A stretch of DNA of 64,000 nucleotides from Apium graveolens (lineage: Eukaryota; Streptophyta; Magnoliopsida; Apiales; Apiaceae). The translations under genes and the position numbers were made by a program. The notes under the pieces are model-generated. The model saw nothing but the letters and a program-made list of their open reading frames with translations. It was not told the origin of the DNA and did not search any database. Every line of letters begins with the position of its first letter. Position 1 is the stretch's first letter. This document shows, piece by piece, positions 9,622-23,759 of this stretch. The stretch lies in the NCBI RefSeq assembly GCF_009905375.1, contig NC_133648.1, positions 304,870,565 to 304,934,564 of the forward strand. The letters are read 5' to 3'.

Positions 9622-12482
9622 TATAACGACTCGTATATTTTTGTATTATTTAAAAATATAATTGTTAAATGATTAAATAAATAAAATATGTGTATGGGTT
9701 TTGCCAACTGTGTATTACTTTGTTATTAATTATATGTGTTTATTTGAGTGCGAGGATCATTTGTATAGTAAATTATTGAGTTGTATTGTTTTATTTCTAC
9801 TTTTAAAGGTGATTTTACGAAATATTTATTTCCATAAATATTGAGATTGCCTCAAAAATTATTTCTATAATTTTATAATTTCAATAAATATTTTTGGGTT
9901 TTATAAAATTTAGAAATCAATATTTTATTAATTATTTATTTTTAAATGATTTTCTGATTACATTTATTTATAAATTCAGTATTTAATTCAACGATGCTTC
10001 AAAAATTACGAAATTCATATTTTATTAAGTTTGGAATATTTTGAGAATTTTAAAATTATTTTGGAAATTTTTGAGATTAAATTCACCCGCACATTTGTTC
10101 GCTAAATCGTTAAATGCGGGTACAAGTTGTGTTTCAAAAATGGTTTAAAAATTACGGAAAATTTAATTTGTTAGTTAATTATTCCAAGGGTTTTAACATT
10201 TATTTGGTAATTTTTAGAATTTTAATTAACTACGCGATTATTCGTTAAATGACAAATTTCGGGGCGGATTTATATTACAGAACACGTGTTGGATGTGTTT
10301 TTGCTGCGTGTCTTGTTTGTTGCTTCGTGGCAGAAGCAGAGCAAATTAGAAAAAAAAATTAATAAATAATAACCCAAACTCCCCCCTGCTTCACTCCAGT
10401 TTCTCTCAATCTCTCTATCGAACTCTCTCTCTCTCTCTCTCTCTTCGTCCTCTCTTTCTCCTCTCTTTTCTCGTCTTCTTCCTCCCTCTCCGTTCTAGTT
10501 CTTCCCCCTGTTATGTTCGTTCCCGTCACCGTTTTCAGGTACATTCTCCGGCTACTCGGGTGTCATTTCTCTGATATACGTATATACGTATATGTGTATA
10601 AATAATATGTGTGTGATAATTTGTGAGAGTGTGTGTGTGGCTGTGATTTCTGTTATTTCTCTGATTTGGTAGTTCTGGCGGCGCGTGTAATACACACGTG
10701 TGTGTATGTTTATGCGCGGTCTGTGTTGCAAATTGGTTTATTATTTTATTAATTTTTTATTCCTTTTTCTGCAGGAAATTGTTTTGATTATTATTCGTGA
10801 AATAAATGATTTTTGCGCGGAAAATTAATTTATATCGGTGGAATTTGCGTTGGAAACCCGAAATTAATCGGTTACTCGCAAATTTTACCGCCATCGACGA
10901 TGAGCTTCGGTGAGTCGACGGTGGACAGTGATGATTAATTTTGAGTCCTAAATTTATAAAATAAATAAAGTAATTCGTAAAATTATTTTTCGGAATGTAA
11001 ATAGTTATTTATTATAAAAGTCGTATTATAGCGTAAATTGTGAAACTGTGATTGTTGTGGTGTGGACGTCAATTATGTTTCGATGGGTAGTCCAATAAAC
11101 AGAGGAGTCGCTGTCCAAATTTTTCGAAAATTATTTTAAATACGAGAAGTATACTATTCGGTATTAATTATTTTACCACTATTTTAAATATCGATTACGT
11201 GAATATATGTATATCATTATACGAGTCGGGATATCGGATTGGGTTTTTATAAGTTCGAGGATATCAAACATGTCGGTATAACTAATTAGGTTATCCGTTA
11301 CTATAGATCCCAGTCAAAGTTCGCGAGGACTAAAGCGAGTCGAGCGCAACTACCCTAGAAATCCCGAGAAATCCTTGCAATACAAGTACCCCTGACCCTA
11401 CTTTTATGGTTCAGTACATAAGAATAAACTGTTGTTTTATTTTGAACGGGAACAAAAATGTTTTAAGTTATGTATCCCCCATAGTTATAATTAATTGTTA
11501 AAACTCGTTTTGGGGAAAAGTAATTTCTAAAAGGTACCTATCTCGAATGAAAATGATTTGTGAACCAATTTTACGTGTGCTATTAAATGAACGGTTTTAA
11601 ACTGAGATAGGTACAAGTGATTTGAAAACTGGATAAAAATGATCATATATTGGATACATAGGGGCCAGAATGGCCTATTGAGGTTGCGTAAGCGGCTAAC
11701 TCGGTTGCGCGCACTACATAACCGATTAGTCCAGTAGGTTAGAGACCTAGCTAGCCTCTGAGTTCCGGAACAGGTTTATGGGATGGCAGATGGAGCCGTC
11801 TGGTGTGGATAGCCTGATCAGCTATCTTCACATATCCACTACGTATCTGATTTGGCTTTGTGATTCCCGTAACAGAACAAGTAATTTATATAATTGAATT
11901 ATAAATGTGAATATCATGCTAAAATTAGACTCTGGTGTTTACATAGCACACAACTACGTTATTTTATTAAGAGCATGTTAATCAGTGATATCCAGTTTTA
12001 AATGTTGTTATCTTGACAGTGATTTGAAATGATTTACAGGTTATTGTTTTACACTGTTTTATAGTTATGTTCCTAAAACTGTTTAGATTAACTGTTTTCA
12101 CTCTTCTATTCATATGTTGGTATTGTTGAACGATTATATGCTCACCCTTGCAACCTGTTATATATATATATATATATATCGCAGATTCCTACACGATCTA
12201 TCAGACCTGGTCAGAACAGAGTTTCAGCCCCTTCCGGTCCCGGCTCCTCTGAGGTAGTTTGTATCAGACCATGGGCGATCTGACGAGTTGCTTAATAAAT
12301 TGGTGTGTCAGACTTTTTAATAAATGGTTGTGTAATAGTGAGTAGCTTAAACCATACTTGAACCTGGATCGGATCTTGGTTTGGGGTCGTGTTAGTGTAT
12401 TAATAATAATCTCATAATTCATATTTGTGGTTTGTTATATTTAGTGACGTCAACTCCTGACCCCGAGGTTAAGGCCATCACA
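9622..12482 (+). repeat. 3' LTR of element A (about 2.86 kb)
   Basis: It starts right after the polypurine tract as TATAACGACTCG (the expected TG has become TA) and ends ..AAGGCCATCACA. The end is set by analogy with element C, whose LTR ends ..GGCGCCACA. A CT-rich microsatellite lies at 10418-10443 and an AT microsatellite near 12160-12178. The 5' LTR and the left target duplication are outside the window, so the right boundary is not independently confirmed. The sequence is unlike the LTR of C, so A and C are different families. Confidence 0.8.
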
Positions 12483-12899
12483 TCTAGCAGTCGATAGACT
12501 CTAGAAGTTGGTGGCTCTTAGCCGTTAATGATTTATTCTCCTTAGCCGTTGATAACTCACTTCACTTAGATAAAATTACGTGATATTTTATATTTACAAT
12601 TAACCATCTTCTATTTATCTATTGAGTTAACATGACTACGGAATGAATATTTACATCAACGACTATTATTGAGATCTACATAAAAATGTTAAGCTTTATC
12701 AATTAATAAGTTATTCTGTCTACGACTATCAGACAATGATAATTAGCCACTGACAGCTGCATCTACTTAATGAATAATTAGGCTATATATTTTGTTTATC
12801 ATCAAAAATACATGTGATTCCTAACAAAGTCATTAAAGGCCCAAGTTAATATATAAAGTAATAATTCTAGAATAATCTATATATAATATATATGAGTTA
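12483..12899. other. AT-rich intergenic stretch
   Basis: No gene, RNA or repeat structure recognised between the end of element A and the pogo-like relic. Confidence 0.6.
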
Positions 12900-13559
12900 C
12901 AAAACTCCATTCTTTTTACAATATGTATATATAGTAGCTTTGTCAACTTTCCACCGAAGCAAAAATTAACCTTATCCTTGACTTTATGCAAAGTATATAA
13001 ATAATTGATGGCATATTTTGCTCGTGTTGTAACAAGTATTTGTTCAAATTGTTGATTGTTTGAAATATTTCCTTTACTGATACGCCTAGGATGACATTGT
13101 TATCATCTAGTTCAGGATTAGTCCCTTCATCGGTGTTCACTACCAACTCAATAATTTCTTCATTCGTAGGTGATTCCATAATCACATCATTTTCGCTTGG
13201 ATAATTAATAGATCCTCGACATCCATCACATTCCTATATCGTAAATAAGAGATAACTTCATTTAACCATTTGAAACCTTCATTTATCTCACCAAGTTTTT
13301 GTTCACCATATTCTTCTGAACGAACCTTATAACGTTGAAAACAATTTGTTGTTGTGATTATCTTCGCATCAATATTTCAAGTCATGTCAGTAATACTAAT
13401 AACATTTAAGATATTAATTCGGTAAAGTAATAAAAATATTACTTTATCGATACAGTAATATAATAAAGTACTAAATTATTATAATATCAATTAAGTAATA
13501 AATTTGATAAAATAATATTTTTTACGGTACGAAAGGTATTACTTTAAGAGGTTTACTGT
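12900..13559 (-). mobile_element. Relic of a pogo/Lemi-like DNA transposon
   Basis: The right end reads, on the minus strand, TA then CAGTAAACCTCTTAAAGTA. This resembles the CAGTAAAACCTC terminal repeats and TA target of plant pogo-class elements (Emigrant/Lemi). Inward lies a minus-strand coding remnant (about 13340-12900). It contains SVKEIFQTINNLNKYLLQHE, which looks like the C-terminal tail of pogo/Tigger DDE transposases (DDE_1 family). The catalytic core and the second terminal repeat are not found, so the copy is internally deleted and truncated. Protein assignment is from general resemblance only. Confidence 0.5.
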
Positions 13560-13660
13560 ATATGACATTTTTTCATTTTAATTCATGAGTTACTTATTTA
13601 AGGAAATCACAAACTACACTCGTATGGGCCTTTACATAAGTCTTAGATAAGTTTTTTAGG

Positions 13661-13905
13661 CTTATTAACCTTTTGACCCTTAAAGTATATGTGTTTGTAC
13701 CCATAAATTTATGAACTCTGTGAGCGTATTCTTTGACCCCCAAGGTATGTACTTTCATACTCTTTAGCCCTTTTTACCGTGACAGTAAAAAATTGAAGGG
13801 GCAAAAAAGATATTTGACCTCCGAGTTGTACCGTTATTCGGGTTAAAAGGTACATTTTTCATATCTTGAGGGTTAAAATATACATTTCTCAAAAATACTG
13901 TTGAG
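13661..13905 (+). repeat. MITE-like repeat, copy 1
   Basis: About 245 bp that recurs in opposite orientation at 15695-15915. Shared landmarks are CCCTTTTTACCGT and GTACCGTTATTCGGGTTAAA. Each copy also has its own weak terminal inverted repeats (GACCCTTAAAGTATA near one end, GGGTTAAAATATAC near the other). The class and target duplication could not be fixed. Confidence 0.6.
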
Positions 13906-14293
13906 AGCTTCAAACTTCCAAGAAATGATTTCCCTTACCGCGAGGTACTGATCAATTTCCCACCCAGCCTGATGTTCGCTATCATACCAGTAGTTGTACA
14001 CATACACAAGCTATTATTTTCCTAGCACCAGGAACAAATTAAAGGGTTCAACCAATGGTACTGGTAGTTGCTGCAATAAGAAATCATCGAGGAAGGCATT
14101 GTATGGCCAACCTCACGATGGAGACTCTTCTTAGAAGGAAAAACGAATTAATATCTAGCGAGACATCCGCGATTACTGAATCGGGCTCCAATATTTGCTA
14201 AAATGGCATCCTTAATGTTTTCAATGCATAATGACTAATATAATGACTAATGAGTTCCATATAAAAAATTTATATTTTTTGCAAATGTGATAC
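13906..14293. other. Intergenic, no gene supported
   Basis: The minus strand shows short coding-like runs (for example NAFLDDFLLQQLPVPLVEPF near 14110-14050) broken by stops and frame changes. They may be a gene relic, but I recognise no family. Confidence 0.35.
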
Positions 14294-14296
14294 TTA

Positions 14297-14776
14297 GGGG
14301 GTGTATTCATTTCAGATTTTAAAGGATTGTTAATAATCTACGGATTTTAAAAGATTTTCGTTGATTTCACGTTCTTCGTGGATTTTGATTGAGTTGATCC
14401 AAAATCTTGTAGAGTCTTGCAGATTTTGTGGAGTTTTTTAGAAATGCATCAAAATCTCATGTATTTTGAAGAGATTTCAAGATATTAAAAATGTACTAGC
14501 AAATCCATCAAAATCCACAACTTTTTTAAATAAAAGAAAATTCATAGACTTTTGAATACCATCAGATTTTGATGGATTTTTTAAAATCCAAATTGAATAC
14601 CAACAAATTTTGATTGACTTTTTAAAATCTAAATTGACACTCAGATTTTAAAAGACTTTTTCCAATCCTTGTTGAATACCTTCAGATTTTAAAGGATTAT
14701 TTAAAATCCAAATTGAATACCCCATTATTTCTAAAATCCATAAAAATCTTTCAAAATTCCAATTGAATACACCCCC
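14297..14776. mobile_element. PIF/Harbinger (Tourist-type) MITE
   Basis: A 480-bp element starting GGGGGTGTATTCATTTCAG and ending ..GAATACACCCCC, with TTA on both sides (14294-14296 and 14777-14779). The GGGGGTGTATTCAATT-type terminus and 3-bp TTA duplication are typical of Tourist-like MITEs. The interior repeats an AGATTTTAAAGGATT/AATTGAATACC motif several times (14550-14730), so the element can fold in many ways. No coding capacity. Confidence 0.85.
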
Positions 14777-14947
14777 TTAGATTACTTGCTTTAGCTTTTT
14801 CTATACTAGTGGCTTCATAATATTGTTACTAGCGCCACAAATTTACAGAGTAAAAGAATGAATCCAATTATTATAAATAAAGCTGAAATAATATATGGTA
14901 GTCCAAACCTCAAAAGCCTTTTCTATTAGAGATTGCAAGCGCATGTT

Positions 14948-15487
14948 TTACACCTCAATTATGGTTTGGTTAAGAGCCATGCATCTCCATTTTTCTTTCT
15001 CTACAAAGTCTGCATCGAGGAACTTTGAAGCGAATGCCTAGAACCTGTAAGAATCTTCGAAGTTTGACAAGAAACCAAGTGAAGCTGTAATAATAGATAT
15101 TCCTAATTCACCTTTATCCTTTTTGCTTCTTAATGGTCTTTTATCCTCATTAATTTTTATCTCTAGTAAAGTTTTCTCGTTATGTTGCATGTCCGAAAAG
15201 TATATGTTTTTTTTAAAATCCACAACTAACAAAAATATTGTTTCAGTCAGCTAGTTTTTGTACAAGTGCAGGATCAACCTTTTCTCCTTTCCGATCAAAC
15301 ATATTAAAAGCGAGAGATGGTCCTCGACGGAATATTAATTTCGGTCCATATATTGTAACTAATGGAAGCCCCGTCTCCAAATGTGAATGTTTAAGACTTG
15401 TGAGTGCATTTACTAGCCAGTTGACTAGGTACCTTGCTCTGCAACTGATCAATATAAGACCTAGTGAATCTGCGTGATCTAATCTTC
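14948..15487 (-). pseudogene. C-terminal fragment of a molybdenum cofactor sulfurase-like protein
   Basis: Minus-strand reading in order: LDHADSLGLILIS, YLVNWLVNALTSLKHSHLE, IYGPKLIFRRGPSLAFNMFD, KGEKVDPALVQKLAD, SIITASLGFLSNFEDSYRF, FLDADFVEKEKWR, ending ALNQTIIEV and TAA at 14948. This is the C-terminal end of the plant PLP-dependent family annotated as Moco-sulfurase-like (Arabidopsis At4g37100/At2g23520 group), recognised from memory. The reading has a stop after KLAD, a disturbed segment of about 20 residues, and TAG for Trp after SYRF. The catalytic PLP domain is absent. It is a displaced gene fragment lying between two inverted MITE-like repeats. Confidence 0.8.
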
Positions 15488-15694
15488 ATTATTTAGTGAT
15501 TTGGATGTGTTGAGGGGCTTATCTTGTTCAATCGTTTCATACAATTCAACAATCTCAGACACTGATCGTTACTTTTGTCTATCTAGTTTCTTGTGACTTT
15601 AAAGATTCTTCATTTTGCTGAAATGACATTGAGCTGGGCGATGAACTAGGCTAGGTAAGGCCAAGGTTGCATGGTGGTTGCATTTTTCTGCTAT

Positions 15695-15915
15695 ACTATG
15701 TCAAATAAATACCTGTTAGCCCTTAAAGTATAGTACGGAGTACTTATTTACTCTCAAAATCTCAAAATATGATAAATGTACATTTTAACCCGAATAACGG
15801 TACAACTTGGAGGTCAAATATTTTTTTTACTTTTCCTATTTTTTACAATTACGGTAAAAAGGGACCAAGGATATGAAAATATATATATTTGGGGTTAAAG
15901 GTTCCTGGCCAAGCG
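15695..15915 (-). repeat. MITE-like repeat, copy 2 (inverted)
   Basis: Inverted relative of the repeat at 13661-13905, matching over about 190 bp with scattered changes. It ends about 155 bp upstream of the ATG of the ubiquitin-conjugating enzyme gene, so it lies in that gene's promoter or 5' UTR. Confidence 0.6.
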
Positions 15916-16069
15916 GAGACAATAGAATTTTCAAAAATAGAGTAAAAAAACAGCCCGCCTTATTTTTGGAGAATTTATTTACTTGTAAATGCAATAAACC
16001 CTAATTGAAAACAAATCTCAAATTGAAATCGCAGAAAAAAGTGTAGAAAAAGATAGAGTGAAAGAAGCG

Positions 16070-19381
<3,312 letters not shown>

Positions 19382-20010
19382 GACATTACATGTCCTTGTG
19401 CAGCCTATGATCTTGTGTCTTCCATCCAGGTGATAGTAGCTCTTAGTTGGACTTTTTGTATATGTGCTTGCTTAGTTCTTCCAATTTGTATGTAGACATT
19501 GGGTAAAGCCCCTCCTTGGCATCTCAGCACCAACACTCACCGAGTCTGATTCAACTACAATGCAGCAAATAATGCTGCACCATCCGAACAAGCATTCATA
19601 GGTCAAATTCTCACCTTCGTTATGGGCTTGAATGGTGCATGTGGTAATAGGTCAAACTCATAGTAAGATCGTGTAAGACACATGTATGAGGTAGATGTGA
19701 CTATATAATCGTCGTTTTCTGGTAAATTTTTGATACTATATAGCATGTCTTTTGTGTTAGTATTCGTAGAAAGTTGGCCTAAGACGCATGCATAATGTCG
19801 ATGTGACTATATTATTGTTGATTTGCTAGTAAGTATTTGATACTATATAGCATGTTCTTTAGAGACGTAATCAGATTATATGATAAAATAGTTTTAAAAA
19901 AAAATTACTCAAAATTGTTTTGTTTGAGTATTCCAATTTAGTTTGTGATGATTTTCTTTCCCAACCACTTGAAACCATAAGTAATATGATATGAAATCAT
20001 GCCATATTAT
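19382..20010. other. 3' UTR and intergenic DNA after the E2 gene
   Basis: No further coding exon recognised. A roughly 106-bp segment is tandemly duplicated within 19675-19865 (GTGACTATAT..GATACTATATAGCATGT occurs twice, diverged). Confidence 0.6.
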
Positions 20011-20011
20011 T

Positions 20012-20670
20012 ATATAGGCTCATGTTCAAATAAAAACCAAGTTTAAAATAAAAAATAGGCTCATGTTCAAATAAAAACCAAATTTAAAATAAAAAATAGA
20101 AACCACTCATAAATAACATATTATATTCATATTTTTTACAACCCCTACCCCAGATAAGTGGTCTACTACTGTATCTCTCTCCCTAACTTCTACCTCTTCC
20201 CGTGCCATCCATATTTCATCTCCGATCAAACCCACCCACCCACTCACCTCCTTCACTTCTACTTATTAATAAATTAATTATACCACCGGTTGCAGTAAAT
20301 CATTAACTTTTCTGGCAAACAAGATTGATGATATTATCAATTTAAGTAGAAAATATATGCTCGTGTATGTATCTAGTGTATTTGGTAATCTTTATAATAC
20401 AAGTGTTAGGTCATGGTGGTGGCGAAGCTGGATGGGAGATGATGGTAGAGGTAGATTGGAGATGGTGGGTTTGATCGATGATAATCAGAGATGACGTACT
20501 GGTTTGTGCTGGTGATATGTGTTGTATAAGTATATAAGCGTGCATTTTTTAGTGCATTTTTAATATGTAATCAAACTGATTTAATGGGCCGAGCTGTTCT
20601 AATTAAAATGGATTAGGCTAGTTTCTAATTTTTGTTATAAGGTTATTTCTATTTGAACAGTACCTTATTA
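20012..20670. repeat. Putative MITE with imperfect inverted ends
   Basis: The left end (AGGCTCATGTTCAAATAAAA) and the reversed right end (AAGGTACTGTTCAAATAGAA) are similar inverted termini bordered by TA-rich sequence. A 41-bp segment at the left end is tandemly duplicated. No target duplication could be assigned and the superfamily is unknown. Confidence 0.45.
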
Positions 20671-20929
20671 TATATATATATAAGTAGCCTAAAATCAGTG
20701 CAGATTGTTTTTAATATTATATAATTTTTGAATTTATTTTAATGTATAAATTTTAAGCTCTAGAATTTATTTATTAGAAATATTTGATAATTATTTTAAA
20801 TATGCATGTATATAATTTTGTGAAATTTTAGTTTTTTTAAAAAATATCACTGACTGAAAGATTTAGTTTTGTTGAAATTCATAGGTGTGTTTATAAAAGA
20901 TAATATGTTTTAATTAAAAGATAAATTTT

Positions 20930-22160
20930 AGGTCACATAGTAAACGAATTATCTTTATTTTGGTATACCAAATAAATCTAACTAATTATATTCAAATTTA
21001 TTTTGGTTTATTTTGTTTAAACCCGGATCAATGATAAAAAGTTTATGTATCAATAATTAAAAATTATGTTAACACGAATAAAAGTACATATTATTTTATT
21101 TTAACTGGTATAGTTATTTTCTTATTTTAAATTTTGAATTATCATGAATCAATTGTATAATTGTTTTAGCCCGGATGCATAACATGTACTGATTTTATTT
21201 TACTCCGACGCAATTATAATACCTAAGAAATCATCTTTATTTTCATTTTATTAAAATAGTTTTGGATATTATAGAATTATAAAATACCTGTAATTATATA
21301 AACCCAAACATTTTACACACTGATCTGCAATCGAACTTTTAATATTTCGGGTCGGATCTCAGCTATCCCACAATCCTAAGCCTACATTATACTTAATAAC
21401 GAATTAAGTAGACTTTAATTTTATTTTAACACGGATCAATAATATCAGAATTACATTTAGTGTGAATTTAATTTTCGTTTTATCATAGATCAATAATATA
21501 CATTATTTTGTTTTAGCCTTAGCCCCGTTATATCATCATCTAATTACATTTAGTTTGTTTTTAATTTTATTTTAACTCTAGTTAAATATTATTTTATTTT
21601 AAGCCGAATAAATTATATATTTTGTTTTATTCTGATGACATTATATCGAGCAACACATTTTTTAGTAGTCTGGTTTGATAAAATATTTTTTAGTTATATC
21701 GGTAATATTTATTATATTGTCTTAGCATGAGATAGTCTCAGACCCGTTATGTCAACCAAATCCAGCTAATTATATTTAATTTTTGATTTAATTTCATTTT
21801 ATCTCGGAATAAATATTATTATGTTTTAGACCAAATTGATAATATGTATAATTTTATTTTAGTCTGATGATATTATATCTGCCAAACGAATTTACTTTCA
21901 ATTTATTTTGATTTAACTTGTTTATTTTTTTGCTTTAGCCTGTTGACATTATATCGACCAAACGAATTTGCTTCAAATTTTTATCAGTCTTTATTATTTT
22001 ATTTTAATATGAGGATGCAAATCCAACTAATTGTACGCAATTTTTTTTATTTTTTTATTTAGGATTGGATCAATAATATAATATTATTTAATATTATATA
22101 TTATTTTGTTTAAATCAAAACCGTTAGACATATTACAATTCTATTTGTATTTATATAAAT
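20930..22160. repeat. Degenerate AT-rich repeat field
   Basis: Phrases such as TTTTATTTTAACCCGGATCA, GACATTATATCGACCAAACG and CCAACTAATTATATTCAATT recur five to seven times in the same order, at irregular spacing of about 130-250 bp. This looks like a decayed tandem array. It is non-coding on both strands. Confidence 0.45.
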
Positions 22161-22275
22161 ATATTGTGAATAGTAATCTATTTATAAGAGTGTTTAATTT
22201 TAAATATTACTATAATTACGGTGACCAGGCCGACTGCCAACCAAACTTTCATTATTTCATCTTTAATATAATAGT

Positions 22276-22318
<43 letters not shown>
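22276..22318. repeat. (GATA)n microsatellite
   Basis: About ten uninterrupted GATA units. Confidence 0.95.
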
Positions 22319-22828
22319 TGTAATAGATACTAAATTTTAAAGATAAATTTTCAAAACTATTCAAATTCAAATTTTGATTTTTTTAAAATTAACTATATTC
22401 TCACTTTTTAATAAATTAAATAAAGATAAATGATGGAAAACTTTATTCAACTATTTTTTTTGGGTAATTTTTTTTAAAAGAAACATGAGTATATAGAGTG
22501 AGAGTATATTCATATAATCTAATATGGGATAATTAGCAACGTAAATTATATGATTGGTTTAGGCAATTAGTAAAAAAATGTGCGGCTACTAAACCAGCTT
22601 GCTCCAAATAAGACTGTTGTGTTGCGCTTTTTAACGATAAGGCGAAGTTCCACAACCACTGTTGATTGATTCTGGGTGGCTGTGGAACCAACAATAAGGA
22701 TCCATAATGATGCATTGTGGAAGTCATGTGTACTTTCGCAATAAAATATTGTGGAAGCTATTTTCTTCTTTATTTTTTTTTAAATAAAATAAATATAGTA
22801 TTCTTGGATTATATTTAAATAATGTTGT

Positions 22829-23160
22829 CGATATTAAATAATTCAACTATAATAAAATATTTCATAAATTTAGTAAAAATATGTATCACCGAATAATAAA
22901 ATTTTAATTCAAATATAATACTCATTTGATATTTATTACTATTAGAATATTTCGAGAAACGTTTATCGAAGAAGGTTTTTGATACCATGAGTTTATGAAT
23001 CAAAAATCATACCGGGTATACGTTTCTCAAAATAATGTCATAGTAATAATAATTAAACGAGTAATATTTAATAAAAAATATTAATATTGTATTATTTAAT
23101 AAAATATATTTTTACTAAATTTATAAAATACTTTTCGAATGATATAAATGTGAACATAAG
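22829..23160. mobile_element. Foldback MITE (long hairpin)
   Basis: The two halves are inverted copies of about 150 bp. The left arm contains ATAAATTTAGTAAAAATATG, ATTATTACTATTAG-like sequence and GAGAAACGTTTAT; the right arm has the reverse complements. The loop lies at about 22980-23010 around GAATCAAAAATCAT. The arms differ by scattered substitutions, so the transcript would form a long imperfect hairpin. Confidence 0.65.
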
Positions 23161-23195
23161 AAGCCCACTTTGGAAATAGTTTATTTAATATATTT

Positions 23196-23223
23196 GAATA
23201 TATATATATATACATATATATAC

Positions 23224-23258
<35 letters not shown>

Positions 23259-23260
23259 TG
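23196..23260. repeat. TATA / ACATATAT microsatellite
   Basis: Alternating TA tract with three interspersed ACATATATAT units. Confidence 0.9.
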
Positions 23261-23262
23261 GT

Positions 23263-23750
23263 GGGTTAGACTCAAATGAGAACTAGTTCCTTGGAGAACT
23301 ATTTTGTTCTGTAATTATGTTTTATGTGTTATGCAATTTTTTTTTCCACTTTTTTTCCTGAATTGCATAAAAAATTCTCATAAATATATTTTAGTTTTAT
23401 ATAACACGTCAAAAAACTATTATGTTGTAATTATGTTTTATGTGTTCTGCAAATTTTTTTCACTTTTTTTCTTGAGTTGCATCAAAAAATCTCATAAATA
23501 TATTTTAGTTTTACATAACACGTCAAAATTTTAATAAATATTGTCATGATTACTATAGAACACAAAATATAGAAGTATAGTATGTTCTGTGATTCTGTAA
23601 AAAAATTCTCATATTTTTTTTATCTATATACAAAATTTTGTTTTCATTAACATAACATATACATTTTGAATAAGAGATATAAAATGTTATAAGAAAAATT
23701 AAGTGTTCTCCGGTGTTCTCCAATTAAGTGTTATCCATGGAACCCTCTCC
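23263..23750. repeat. Dispersed-repeat-like segment with internal duplication
   Basis: It begins GGGTTAGACTCAAATGAGAA and TTCCTTGGAGAAC. It ends with GTGTTCTCCAATTAAG and CATGGAACCCTCTCC, whose reverse complement resembles the start. Inside, a 116-bp unit starting GTAATTATGTTTTATGTG is repeated once (23311 and 23427). It is probably a non-autonomous DNA transposon of unknown class. Confidence 0.5.
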
Positions 23751-23759
23751 TTATCAAGA

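Noticed and set aside
10359..10544. Minus-strand Arg/Glu-rich ORF
   Set aside because: Translation of the CT-rich microsatellite in the LTR of element A.
22533..22727. 64-residue minus-strand ORF
   Set aside because: No recognisable domain, surrounded by very AT-rich DNA; probably chance.
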